49,161 nt of DNA from Bradyrhizobium sp. STM 3843 (GTDB lineage Bacteria > Pseudomonadota > Alphaproteobacteria > Rhizobiales > Xanthobacteraceae), in contig NZ_CAFK01000038.1 in the NCBI RefSeq assembly GCF_000239815.1, positions 1 through 49,161 of the forward strand, in the 5' to 3' direction. How positions within the stretch are numbered: position 1 is the stretch's first letter; each line of letters opens with the position of its first letter. The notes below the pieces were generated by a model that saw only the letters and a list, made by a program, of their open reading frames with translations, was not told the origin of the DNA and ran no database searches. A program made the translations under genes and the position numbers. Positions 41,486 to 49,161 of this stretch are shown here, in pieces.

Positions 41486-44299
41486 ATGCCTCCGGCCATC
41501 CCGCTCGCCACCTATCGCCTGCAACTCACCGCAGATTTCAACTTCGACGCCGCTACGCGCGTCGTGCCTTATTTGAAGGCGCTTGGCATCAGCCATCTCT
41601 ATGCCTCGCCGTTCATGAAGGCGCGCAAGGGCTCGACGCACGGCTACGACATCACCGACCATACCAAGTTCAATCCCGAGCTGGGCGGCGAAGAAGGTTT
41701 TGCTCGGCTCGCTGCCGCACTGAAGGACAACGACCTCGGGCTGATCCTCGACTTCGTGCCGAACCATGTGGGCGTTCACTACGACGACAATCCCTGGTGG
41801 CTCGACGTGCTCGAATGGGGCCAGGCATCACCGCATGCGGACTCGTTCGACATCGACTGGGACCAACTCCCCTACCGGGCGCGCGGCGGCGTGCTGCTGC
41901 CCATCCTTGGCTCGTTCTACGGCGAGGCCCTGGAACGCGGCGAGATCGAGCTGCGCTATGACGCCAATGAAGGCAGCTTCTCCTGCTGGTACTTCGAGCA
42001 CCGGCTGCCGATCGCGCCGGAGCGCTATGGCGAGATCCTCCGGGTGATCGTCAAGGACGCCGGCGCCGAACAGAGCGAGGCCGGCGAAAAGATCCTGGAG
42101 CTCGCCTCGCGCTATCGCGGCCTGCGACACCCCAACCGCAAGGAGGCGCCCGCCTTCAAGGCGGAGCTGAAGGACATCCCAGGCGCAGCCGACCTCATCG
42201 GACAAGGGCTTGCCGCCTATCGCGCCGGCCCTGACCGCCCGGCACAGACGCTGGCCCTGCATCATCTCCTGGAGCGGCAGCACTACAAGCTCGGGCATTG
42301 GCGGCTCGCCTCCAGCGATATCAACTATCGCCGCTTCTTCGACGTCAATACGCTTGCCGGCCTGCGCGTCGAGGACGCCGGCACGTTCGAGGCGATCCAT
42401 CGGCTGGTGAGAAAGCTGATCGCCGACGGCCAGTTGCAGGGCCTGCGGCTCGACCATATCGATGGTCTGCGCGACCCCGCACAATATTTCCAGCGGCTGC
42501 GCCGATTGATCCGCGACGCGCGCGGACCGGCCGCACAGCCGTTCTACGTCGTGATCGAGAAGATCGTCTGCGAGCACGAGAAGCTGCCGCACTTCGCCGG
42601 CGTGCACGGCACCACCGGCTACGAGTGGATGAATGTCATCACCCAGGTGCTGATCGATCGCAAAGGCCTTGAGCCGCTCGACGAGATCTGGCGCCAGATC
42701 AGCAACATCTCGCCGCGGCTGGAGCCACTGCTCAAAGCGGCCAAACGACGTGTGCTGGAAACCCTGCTGACGAGTGAATTCACCGTGCTTACGCGCCTGC
42801 TCGCGCGCATTGCCAACGGGCACTATTCGACGCGCGACTATTCGGAAGACAGTTTGCGCCAGGCGCTCGAACTCTACGTGCTCCATTTCCCGGTCTATCG
42901 CACCTATCTCACAGGCGCTGGCCCGACCGCGGCGGATCGCGCCCTGATCGATCGCGCGATCGAACGGGCGCGCGCCGAATGGTTCGCGTCCGACGGCTCG
43001 ATCTTCGATTTCCTGCGCGACGCGCTCACGATGGATCTCGTCAAGGGCGATCGCCATGCGACACACAGCGCGCCGCGCGTTCGGCGGTTCGCCCTGAAGG
43101 TGCAGCAGTTCACCGGCCCGATGATGGCAAAGTCGCTGGAGGATACCGCCTTTTACCGCTACCATCGGCTTTTGGCGCTGAATGAGGTCGGCGGCGATCC
43201 GGCTGCGCAGGGCCTGTCGATTGCTGATTTCCACGCATTGATGCGGCAGCGTGCCAGGGATTGGCCGCACGGCCTGACTGCCACCGCGACACACGACACC
43301 AAGCGCGGCGAAGACGCCCGCACACGCTTGATGGCGCTGACCGAACTGCCCAACGACTGGACCTCGACGGTCGCGCGCTGGAAGCTGCTGAACGCGCCGA
43401 ACGTGGTGACCGAAGGCAACATGCGCGCGCCGTCGGCGGCTTTCGAATACATGCTGTACCAGACCTTGATCGGAATCTGGCCCGTGCATGGAGCTGACGA
43501 CACCTTGCCGGAGCGGCTGCAGGCCTATGCGTTGAAGGCTGCGCGCGAAGGCAAGCAGGAGACATCCTGGCTCAATCCCAATGAGGCGTATGAAAAAGGC
43601 TTGCGCCTCTTCATCGAGCGCATCCTCGATCGGGGGCGGTCACCGGAATTCCTGCAGTCGCTGGAAACATTGGCGAAGCGTATTGCGCTGTTGGGCGCGC
43701 TGAATTCGCTGAGCCAGATCACGTTGAAAGCGACGATGCCGGGCGTGCCCGATTTCTATCAAGGCACCGAGTTCTGGGATCTCTCGATGGTCGATCCTGA
43801 CAATCGGCGCCCGGTCGATTTTGCGGCGCGCGAGGCGGCATTGCGCGAGGTCGAGGACCCGGACTGGGCGAGCTTGGCGCAACATTGGCCGGATGGGCGG
43901 ATCAAGCTTGCCTGGACGCGGCGCTTGCTGAAATTGCGAAGTGAGCTGGCGCTGGTGTTCACGGAAGGCAGCTACGAGCCGTTGGAGGTCAGCGGACCAC
44001 ACCGCGAGCACATCATCGCCTTTGCGCGGCGGCGCGGACGTGATGCCGCAATCACGATTGTCGCCCGCGCGTTTGCGCCGTTCACCGACAGTGGCCGCGC
44101 TTGGCCGGGCCGAGATGCCTTCGATGCCGCCGTGCGCCTTGAAGGCTACAGAATCGCGGACGGGGACAACGTGAGCGAGCTGCCGGTGTCCTCCCTATTC
44201 AGCCATCTGCCGGCGGCTGTGATCGGCGCTCGGGCAGACCGCGCCGTGCATCCATTTCAGAAGCCGGCAGCTGCGCAGGCGGATGCTTCCACCGGTTAG
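41486..44299 (+). CDS. treY: Malto-oligosyltrehalose synthase
   Basis: A 937-residue GH13 enzyme that converts the reducing-end maltose unit of a maltodextrin into a trehalose unit. It starts IPLATYRLQLTADFNFDAAT, followed by YLKALGISHLYASPFMKARK with GSTHGYDITDHTKFNPELGG. Catalytic residues are D323 (LRLDHIDGLRDP) and E358 (YVVIEKIVCEHEKLP); TATATHDTKRGEDARTRL and FYQGTEFWDLSMVDPDNRRP are TreY signatures. Length is somewhat above the common 700-900. It follows treZ after 1 base. Its TAG overlaps the converging minus-strand gene by 4 bases, leaving no intergenic terminator. Confidence 0.95.
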   Translation: MPPAIPLATYRLQLTADFNFDAATRVVPYLKALGISHLYASPFMKARKGSTHGYDITDHTKFNPELGGEEGFARLAAALKDNDLGLILDFVPNHVGVHYDDNPWWLDVLEWGQASPHADSFDIDWDQLPYRARGGVLLPILGSFYGEALERGEIELRYDANEGSFSCWYFEHRLPIAPERYGEILRVIVKDAGAEQSEAGEKILELASRYRGLRHPNRKEAPAFKAELKDIPGAADLIGQGLAAYRAGPDRPAQTLALHHLLERQHYKLGHWRLASSDINYRRFFDVNTLAGLRVEDAGTFEAIHRLVRKLIADGQLQGLRLDHIDGLRDPAQYFQRLRRLIRDARGPAAQPFYVVIEKIVCEHEKLPHFAGVHGTTGYEWMNVITQVLIDRKGLEPLDEIWRQISNISPRLEPLLKAAKRRVLETLLTSEFTVLTRLLARIANGHYSTRDYSEDSLRQALELYVLHFPVYRTYLTGAGPTAADRALIDRAIERARAEWFASDGSIFDFLRDALTMDLVKGDRHATHSAPRVRRFALKVQQFTGPMMAKSLEDTAFYRYHRLLALNEVGGDPAAQGLSIADFHALMRQRARDWPHGLTATATHDTKRGEDARTRLMALTELPNDWTSTVARWKLLNAPNVVTEGNMRAPSAAFEYMLYQTLIGIWPVHGADDTLPERLQAYALKAAREGKQETSWLNPNEAYEKGLRLFIERILDRGRSPEFLQSLETLAKRIALLGALNSLSQITLKATMPGVPDFYQGTEFWDLSMVDPDNRRPVDFAAREAALREVEDPDWASLAQHWPDGRIKLAWTRRLLKLRSELALVFTEGSYEPLEVSGPHREHIIAFARRRGRDAAITIVARAFAPFTDSGRAWPGRDAFDAAVRLEGYRIADGDNVSELPVSSLFSHLPAAVIGARADRAVHPFQKPAAAQADASTG

Positions 44300-44607
44300 C
44301 TCTTCTTCGACAACAGCAGCTGCCCGCGGCTGCGAATGGCGGCCTGTGCAGCTTCCGCAAAGCGCTGCAGCAACCAGGGCAGAACGACTTCCACGCGGAC
44401 ATAGTCGTCGGCGACGTCGATGTGGCCCGACGCGGCCTGACCAAGCGCGCGGACACGAAAGAACATCTGGTCGCCATCCCAGCGTTCCTCGTCGACTTTC
44501 AGCACCGGCACGCTGGCGGCGGCCCGCGTGAGCCCGTTCTGCAGACGGCGCACCGCCTCATCCTTGCCGAGACGATGCGGAATCGAGATGACGAGTGGCG
44601 CAGACAT
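44296..44607 (-). CDS. Polyhydroxyalkanoate granule-region family protein
   Basis: A 103-residue cytosolic protein starting MSAPLVISIPHRLGKDEAVR, with LQNGLTRAAASV, then a strand-rich centre (VRVEVVLPWLLQRFAEAAQA). The IPHxLGxxEAxRR start is the mark of the PHA_gran_rgn family found beside polyhydroxyalkanoate genes; its biochemical role is unclear. ATG 44607 is preceded by AAGGAGATTTCCG, a very good ribosome site; a frame seven residues longer exists. No PHA synthase or phasin lies in the window. It converges with treY and is divergent from the DUF3309 gene, sharing the promoter region at 44608-44776. Confidence 0.78.
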   Translation of the reverse strand: MSAPLVISIPHRLGKDEAVRRLQNGLTRAAASVPVLKVDEERWDGDQMFFRVRALGQAASGHIDVADDYVRVEVVLPWLLQRFAEAAQAAIRSRGQLLLSKKS

Positions 44608-44671
44608 CGGAAATCTCCTTCCTGCCAATCGCTTAGATGTAGTTACGCCACCTGCGGCTGCAAAGACACAG

Positions 44672-44696
44672 CACGCATTTTCCCTGCCCTCGTTCC
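44672..44696 (-). promoter_or_regulatory. Weak EcfG-like promoter of the PHA-granule-type gene
   Basis: On the minus strand: GGAAC (44696-44692), 16 bases, CGTG (44675-44672), one mismatch in the -10 (CGTT). The start near 44665 would leave a 58-base leader. It is supported mainly by the adjoining plus-strand site. Confidence 0.35.
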
Positions 44697-44721
44697 GGAA
44701 CTTTCGAAGTTCCCGCCAGTT
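44697..44721 (+). promoter_or_regulatory. EcfG-type promoter of the DUF3309 gene
   Basis: GGAAC (44697-44701), 16 bases, AGTT (44718-44721), matching GGAAC-N18-TT. The -35 is part of a perfect inverted repeat GGAACTT-TCG-AAGTTCC (44697-44713). ATG follows 56 bases after the -10. Confidence 0.6.
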
Positions 44722-44776
44722 TCCTCGGCGAACGCAAGTGCAACGTCACCCCATGCGGGCTGGAGGAGGGACTATC

Positions 44777-44941
44777 ATGTCAATCGGAACAATCATCCTG
44801 ATCATTCTCGTGATCGCGCTGCTCGGCGGCTTTTCCGGGATCGGCGGCGGTCCGTTCTACGGCACCGGTTACTATGGTGGCGGCGGTCTCGGGCTGATCA
44901 TCGTGATCATTCTGATCCTGGTCCTGCTCGGACGCATCTGA
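44777..44941 (+). CDS. DUF3309 small membrane protein
   Basis: A 54-residue protein made of two hydrophobic helices (residues 3-17, IGTIILIILVIALLG, and 39-52, LIIVIILILVLLGR) joined by a glycine/tyrosine loop (GGGPFYGTGYYGGGG). It has the length, M-x-x-G-T-I start and L-L-G-R-I end of DUF3309 peptides, which are common in alphaproteobacteria and of unknown function. GGAGGAGGG lies upstream of the ATG. Its EcfG-type promoter suggests a stress-induced inner-membrane peptide. Confidence 0.82.
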   Translation: MSIGTIILIILVIALLGGFSGIGGGPFYGTGYYGGGGLGLIIVIILILVLLGRI

Positions 44942-44969
44942 TCCGAACGCATCATTGATCACCGACCGG

Positions 44970-44995
44970 GGCGGGCATGGCAAAGCCATGCCCGG
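44970..44995 (+). terminator. Hairpin after the DUF3309 gene
   Basis: GGGCATGGC (44973-44981), loop AAA, GCCATGCCC (44985-44993): a perfect 9-pair stem about 30 bases after the stop, between convergent DUF3309 and ligD genes. There is no clear U-tract, so it may serve both directions weakly. Confidence 0.5.
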
Positions 44996-45065
44996 TTCCT
45001 GTTCGGTCTCGTCCTGAGCAGCGAAACGCAAGTGATTCGCCTTCAGTACGAGCGCCTTCGCGAGC

Positions 45066-47735
45066 TCATAGCTTCCCCGACAGTTGCTTGATCGCCGCCT
45101 TGATCGAGCCTTCGGCCTCGTCATATCCCTCCCACGCTTTTGTCCTGGCAAGCAGCGCCGGCACCGTGCGGATCGTATAGCGCTTCGGATCAAGCCCGTT
45201 CTTCACCTGCGCCCAGGTCAGCGGCATCGAGATGGTGGCGCCCTCGCGCGCGCGCGGCGACAACACAGCCACCGCCGTCGACATCCGGTCGTTGCGCAGA
45301 TAGTCGAGGAAGATCTTTCCCTTGCGCAGCCGCTTCGACATGTTGAGCAGATACTGGTCCGGGCTGTCATTGGCCATCCACTGGCAGATGCCCTGCGCGA
45401 ACGCTTTGGCTTCCGGCCACGTCACCTTGTCGCGCGCGCCATGACGCAAGGGCGTGACCACATGCAGGCCTTTGCCGCCGGTGGTCTTGCAGAAGCTTTC
45501 GAGCCCGACGCTGTTGAGCCGCTCCCTCATCTCCTTCGCCGCCCCAATCACCTCCTCGAAGGCAACGTTCGGCGCCGGATCGAGATCGAACACCAGCCGT
45601 CCCGGCACATCATAGGCGTACGGCGCGCAGTTCCAGGGATGCAGCTCGACGGCGGCAACCTGCGCCACCGCCGCCAATCCTTCCACGCGATCGATCTCCA
45701 GATACGGCTTGCGATCACCCGACACCTTGGCAAGCTCGAGCAGCTCCGACGTGCCCTGCATGCCGTGGCGTTGGAAGAACTTCTCACCGTCGATGCCGTC
45801 AGGCGCACGCACGATCGAGCACGGGCGGCCCTTGAGGTGACCGATCATCCATTCGCCGACCGTTTCGAAATAGCGCGCCAGCTCGAGCTTGGTGACCGGA
45901 GCGCCATCGCCGCCATCCGGCCATAGCGCCTTGTCGGGCTTCGAGATGAGAACGCCCATCACCTCGGCCTCGCGCTTCGGCTTCGACGGCGCTTTGAATA
46001 TGGCGGTGCCGGCGCTCGTCGCGGTCGCGGCTGCACGTGCGACCGGCTGCGTGATCTTGGTCATCACCGGCGCATCGGCAACGACCTCCTTCGCCGGCTT
46101 GTCCTGGCGCAAGCCCTTGAACGAGGCCTGCCGTACATTGCCGCCGTCGGTCCATCCGGCAAACTCGATCTCCGCCACCAGGTCAGGCTTGAGCCAATGG
46201 ATGTCGCGTGTCTTGCGCGGGGCATTCTCGCCGCTGAACGGGCTCTTGTTGGAGGCCGCCGCTTCCAGCGCCGGCATGATCTGCTTGACCTTGTCCTGGC
46301 CGAAGCCGGTACCGACGACTCCGACGTAGGCGAGGTGATCGTCCTTGTTGACGCCGACCATCAGCGAGCGGAACTTGCCGTTCGTCGTCTTCCAGCCACC
46401 GATCACCACCTCATGGCCCGGTCGCGTCTTCGCCTTGGTCCAGCTCTCGCTCCGGCCGGAATGATAAGACGTATCAAGCCGCTTCGAGACGATCCCTTCC
46501 AGCTTCAGCTTGCGCGCAGACTCCAGCACGGTCTCGCCGTCGCTCTCGAAGTGCTCGACATAGCGGATGTGCGGATTCCTGCCCTTGATATTCGCCTTCA
46601 ACAATTTCTGCAGGCGCGCCTTGCGCTCGCGCAACGGCAGCCGACGCAGGTCGAGCCCTTCAGCAAACAGCAGGTCAAACGCGAAGTAGATCAGCTCATC
46701 CGTTTTGCCCTCGGAGAGCGCGGCCTGCAGCGCCGAGAAATTCGGATTGCCTTCCGCGTCCAGGGCAACGACCTCACCGTCGATGATCGCATCCGGCAGC
46801 TTTGCCGCTTCCTCCGCGATGGCACCGAACTTCGCAGTCCAGTCCAGCCCCTTGCGCGTCTTCAGGGTCGCTTCGTCGCCCTCAACCCTGATCTGCACGC
46901 GATAACCGTCAAACTTGATCTCGTGGCCCCAGCCGTCGCCTCCCGGCGGACGCTCGACCGAGGTGCAGAGTTCGGGCGCAACGAAGTCCGGCATCGCCGA
47001 CACTTTCTTCGGCTCCACACTTTTTTGGGCCGCCGGTTTGGTCGCAGCCGACTTGCGCGACCGTGCCTCATGCGCTTCGCCGCGGTTGGAGTGCCAGACG
47101 GCATCCGCGCTCGCCGCGTTCGTCTTGGCCAGCATGAACGGCTTGGGTGCCCTGCCCTTGCCAGCCGCGATCTGCTCCACCGTACGACCCGAGGCAACAG
47201 ATTTGTCCTGCGCCAGGATATCGTTGGCCTCACCCTCGCGCGCGAATTCGTCGCGATGCTTGATCAGCAGCCAGTTGGTGCGCTTGCCGCCGGTGCGATC
47301 ATGGCGCATCCGCACCAAAACCCAGCTGCCGTGCAGCTTCTTACCTTGAAGCGTGAACTTCAGATCGCCTTTCTTGAAACCGCGCTCGGGATCGTCGCTG
47401 TCCCAATAGCCGCGGTCCCACAGCATCACGGTGCCGCCGCCATACTCGCCTTCCGGAATCGTGCCTTCGAAGTCGCCGTAGTCGAGCGGGTGATCCTCGA
47501 CCTCTACCGCAAGCCGTTTGTCATGCGGGTCGAGCGAGGGGCCCTTGGTCACGGCCCAGGACTTGAACACGCCGCCAAATTCGAGCCGGAGATCGTAGTG
47601 CAGGCGCGTCGCATCGTGCTTCTGGATCACGAAGCGCGGCCGCTCGGCTGCCGCGACCTTGGCGTCGCCCGAAGGCTCCGCGGTCTTGTCGAAATCCCGC
47701 TTTTTGCGGTAAGTGGAAAGCTTTTTCAGCGCCAC
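45066..47735 (-). CDS. ligD: LigD, multidomain ATP-dependent DNA ligase of end joining
   Basis: An 889-residue three-domain enzyme in the order phosphoesterase, ligase, polymerase. The N-terminal 3-prime phosphoesterase has FVIQKHDATRLHYDLRLEF and GTIPEGEYGGGTV. The ligase has the adenylated lysine K274 in HEIKFDGYRV, and its OB part ends near LVAEIEFAGWTDGG. The primase-polymerase starts ISKPDKALWPDG and has RLVFDLDPAPN with the paired metal Asp residues. A lysine/alanine-rich linker (about 220-245) joins the first two domains. It repairs double-strand breaks with Ku, which is divergent across 124 bases with overlapping EcfG-type promoters. Confidence 0.96.
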   Translation of the reverse strand: MALKKLSTYRKKRDFDKTAEPSGDAKVAAAERPRFVIQKHDATRLHYDLRLEFGGVFKSWAVTKGPSLDPHDKRLAVEVEDHPLDYGDFEGTIPEGEYGGGTVMLWDRGYWDSDDPERGFKKGDLKFTLQGKKLHGSWVLVRMRHDRTGGKRTNWLLIKHRDEFAREGEANDILAQDKSVASGRTVEQIAAGKGRAPKPFMLAKTNAASADAVWHSNRGEAHEARSRKSAATKPAAQKSVEPKKVSAMPDFVAPELCTSVERPPGGDGWGHEIKFDGYRVQIRVEGDEATLKTRKGLDWTAKFGAIAEEAAKLPDAIIDGEVVALDAEGNPNFSALQAALSEGKTDELIYFAFDLLFAEGLDLRRLPLRERKARLQKLLKANIKGRNPHIRYVEHFESDGETVLESARKLKLEGIVSKRLDTSYHSGRSESWTKAKTRPGHEVVIGGWKTTNGKFRSLMVGVNKDDHLAYVGVVGTGFGQDKVKQIMPALEAAASNKSPFSGENAPRKTRDIHWLKPDLVAEIEFAGWTDGGNVRQASFKGLRQDKPAKEVVADAPVMTKITQPVARAAATATSAGTAIFKAPSKPKREAEVMGVLISKPDKALWPDGGDGAPVTKLELARYFETVGEWMIGHLKGRPCSIVRAPDGIDGEKFFQRHGMQGTSELLELAKVSGDRKPYLEIDRVEGLAAVAQVAAVELHPWNCAPYAYDVPGRLVFDLDPAPNVAFEEVIGAAKEMRERLNSVGLESFCKTTGGKGLHVVTPLRHGARDKVTWPEAKAFAQGICQWMANDSPDQYLLNMSKRLRKGKIFLDYLRNDRMSTAVAVLSPRAREGATISMPLTWAQVKNGLDPKRYTIRTVPALLARTKAWEGYDEAEGSIKAAIKQLSGKL

Positions 47736-47792
47736 GACCTTGATCCCACTGAAGCCAAGCGGCGCCAGCCTAACACGTCCGGGCCGCCACCC

Positions 47793-47817
47793 GGAACCAA
47801 AACCCCTGAGATCAGTT
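47793..47817 (+). promoter_or_regulatory. EcfG-type promoter of ku
   Basis: GGAAC (47793-47797), 16 bases, AGTT (47814-47817), matching GGAAC-N18-TT. ATG 47860 lies 42 bases after the -10. The site overlaps the ligD promoter on the other strand almost completely. Confidence 0.6.
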
Positions 47818-47825
47818 GGGGTTCC
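47801..47825 (-). promoter_or_regulatory. EcfG-type promoter of ligD
   Basis: On the minus strand: GGAAC (47825-47821), 16 bases, GGTT (47804-47801), matching GGAAC-N18-TT. The -10 is 65 bases before the ligD start at 47735. With the ku promoter it forms an imperfect palindrome of about 33 bases. Confidence 0.55.
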
Positions 47826-47859
47826 CAGACCTTCATGCCAAACAGCCGGAGTTCAAGGG

Positions 47860-48741
47860 ATGGCGCCGCGTGCCTATTGGAAAGGGACACTCAAGCTGTC
47901 GCTGGTCAGCTGCCCGGTCGTGCTCTATCCGGCTGCGACGTCCACCGAGAAAACCCGCTTCCACCTGATCAATCGCGAGACCGGCAACCGGCTCAAGCAG
48001 CAGATGGTTGACTCTGAGACCGGCGACATCGTCGAGGGCGAGCAGAAGGGGCGCGGCTACGAGCTGTCCAACGGGCAATATGTCGAGATCGAGCCGGAGG
48101 AGCTCGAGGCTGTCCAGATCGAGAGCAACCATACCATCGATATCGACAGCTTCGTGCCCCGCGACGAGATCGATCAACGCTACCTGAACCATCCGTATTA
48201 CATCGCGCCGGACGGCAAGGCCGCGCTCGACGCTTTCGCCGTAATCAGGGATGCCATGAAGGATCAGGACCGCGTCGCGCTGGCGCGCATCGTGCTGACC
48301 CATCGCGAGCACATCATTGCGATCGAGCCGCTCGGCAAGGGCATGCTCGGCACCACGCTGCGCTTTCCGTATGAGCTGCGCGACGAGAGCGAGTTCTTCG
48401 ACGACATCAAGGCACCCAAGATCACCAAGGACATGGTCGAGCTCGCGGGCCATATCCTTCAGACGAAGGCGGCGCATTTCGATCCCGCGACCTTCAAGGA
48501 CGAATACGACACTGCGCTGAAGACCTTGGTGAAGCGCAAGGCCGCCGGCAAGCCGGTCAAGCTGCCCGAGCCCGAGGAGCGGCCGAGCAACGTGATCAAC
48601 CTGATGGATGCGCTCAAGCAGAGCCTGAAGGCCAAGCGGACCACGAAGCCCTCGCGCGCGTCGGCTCGCCGGCCTCGCGCCCAGCGCCGCTCCGCCAAGA
48701 AGACGCACCGTTCGGCGGCGCGACAGCGGAAGGCGGGGTAG
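47860..48741 (+). CDS. ku: Ku DNA end-binding protein
   Basis: A 293-residue bacterial Ku. It begins MAPRAYWKGTLKLSLVSCPV with VLYPAATSTEKTRFHLINRE, followed by the bridge and core segments DIVEGEQKGRGYEL, VEIEPEELEAVQIESNHTID and FVPRDEIDQRYLNHPYYIAP. The C-terminal tail from about 260 is a basic run rich in K, R, S and A, as in rhizobial Ku proteins, where it aids DNA binding. It forms the ring that recruits LigD to broken ends. An upstream extension to 47713 overlaps ligD and the promoter, so ATG 47860 is the start. GGAG at 47848-47851 supports it. Confidence 0.95.
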   Translation: MAPRAYWKGTLKLSLVSCPVVLYPAATSTEKTRFHLINRETGNRLKQQMVDSETGDIVEGEQKGRGYELSNGQYVEIEPEELEAVQIESNHTIDIDSFVPRDEIDQRYLNHPYYIAPDGKAALDAFAVIRDAMKDQDRVALARIVLTHREHIIAIEPLGKGMLGTTLRFPYELRDESEFFDDIKAPKITKDMVELAGHILQTKAAHFDPATFKDEYDTALKTLVKRKAAGKPVKLPEPEERPSNVINLMDALKQSLKAKRTTKPSRASARRPRAQRRSAKKTHRSAARQRKAG

Positions 48742-48926
48742 TGTCATCGACACCGCTGAAAGCCCCTGAAATTCCGTCATTGGAACGCCGTGTCGGCCAC
48801 GGCCCGAGGGGCGACGGCGGAAGTAAGCCAATGAGGTTACGGGAAGATCCGGGTTGCTTGGTCGCTTGGCCCCTCGCAATGACGGTGGATGGCCGGGACC
48901 TCGCCCGGCCATAACGGTGCGGTAGC
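48742..48926. repeat. Intergenic region with palindromic repeat
   Basis: Between the convergent ku and DUF6496 genes lies a perfect hairpin ATGGCCGGG-ACCTCG-CCCGGCCAT (about 48889-48912), preceded by the common repeat word CCCCTCGCAATGACGG. The hairpin could end transcription from either side. No gene is seen. Confidence 0.6.
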
Positions 48927-49161
48927 TCAGCTCTTCTTCGAAGCCCGCTTCTTCGTCGACTTCTTGCTGGACTTCTTTGCGGATTTCTTCGACGACGCCC
49001 GGGCGCTCTTCTTTTTCGGCACCTTCTGTCCCGCCCGGCGCGCTTCCGACAGACCGATCGCGATCGCCTGTTTGCGGCTCTTGACCTTGCGCCCCGAACG
49101 GCCGCTCTTCAACGTCCCGGCCTTCCGCTTCTTCATGGCGCGTCCGACTTTCGCGGATGCG
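48927..49161 (-). CDS. DUF6496 lysine-rich protein (5-prime end beyond window)
   Basis: The frame is open to the right edge, giving at least 77 residues. An internal ATG at 49136 gives a 69-residue version, but the residues before it (ASAKVGRAM) continue the family pattern K-V-x-x-V-M-x-E-F/K-K-x-G-x-L-x-S-G, so the true start probably lies outside the window. The core GTLKSGRSGRKVKSRKQAIA with IGLSEARRAGQKVPKK is diagnostic for DUF6496. The C-terminus is a histone-like run of K, S and A. The function is unknown; a nucleic-acid-binding role is only suggested by charge. Confidence 0.8.
   Translation of the reverse strand, partial: ASAKVGRAMKKRKAGTLKSGRSGRKVKSRKQAIAIGLSEARRAGQKVPKKKSARASSKKSAKKSSKKSTKKRASKKS

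Noticed and set aside
44780..45193. Minus-strand frame of 137 codons between DUF3309 and ligD
   Set aside because: It overlaps the DUF3309 gene and the 3-prime end of ligD in another frame and has no family features.

Overview
The window is high-GC alphaproteobacterial chromosome, most likely Bradyrhizobium or a close Nitrobacteraceae relative. The evidence is the gene content (PQQ cluster, Tal-Pgi fusion, treS-glgB-glgX-treZ-treY, divergent ku/ligD), the several classes of long intergenic palindrome typical of that group, and repeated GGAAC-N16/17-CGTT-type promoters of the alphaproteobacterial general stress sigma factor EcfG (RpoE2 in Sinorhizobium). No phage, IS element, CRISPR array, tRNA or rRNA was recognised.

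Layout. 1-2580: end of a PQQ operon (pqqC tail, pqqD, pqqE) with a proline-iminopeptidase-like hydrolase overlapping pqqE. 2730-8415: a small barrel protein, then a complete three-gene 2-oxoacid oxidoreductase (GltD-like FAD/Fe-S subunit, fused gamma-alpha subunit, TPP beta subunit). 8571-13372: an accessory patch with a GT1 glycosyltransferase, an epoxide-hydrolase-like protein, an intact DUF3754 membrane protein, a decayed fragment of a second DUF3754 gene, and a VOC protein. 13549-18517 (minus): the conserved stress module prkA-yeaH-spoVR. 18991-20153: two exported small proteins. 20346-28004: tal-pgi, gnd, zwf, pgl, gntK and a HAD phosphatase, covering entry of glucose-6-P and gluconate into the oxidative pentose phosphate/Entner-Doudoroff routes. 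28030-44299: a large alpha-glucan/trehalose region, with malQ and a GH15 enzyme on the minus strand and treS-maltokinase, glgB, glgX, treZ, treY on the plus strand. 44296-49161: a PHA-granule-region type protein, a DUF3309 peptide, divergent ligD and ku (non-homologous end joining), and a lysine-rich DUF6496 protein running off the right edge.

How it fits together. The right two thirds reads as a stress and carbon-storage island. EcfG-type promoters are visible before prkA, between malQ and treS (both directions), before the DUF3309 gene, and between ligD and ku (both directions). These would tie trehalose/glycogen turnover, the PrkA module and DNA end joining to one stress response. The most intriguing less-explained items are the peptidase translationally coupled to pqqE, the NAD(P)-linked 2-oxoacid:ferredoxin-type oxidoreductase in a probably aerobic organism, and the DUF3754 duplication scar flanking an epoxide hydrolase. 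All functions are read from sequence by eye; no database search was run.
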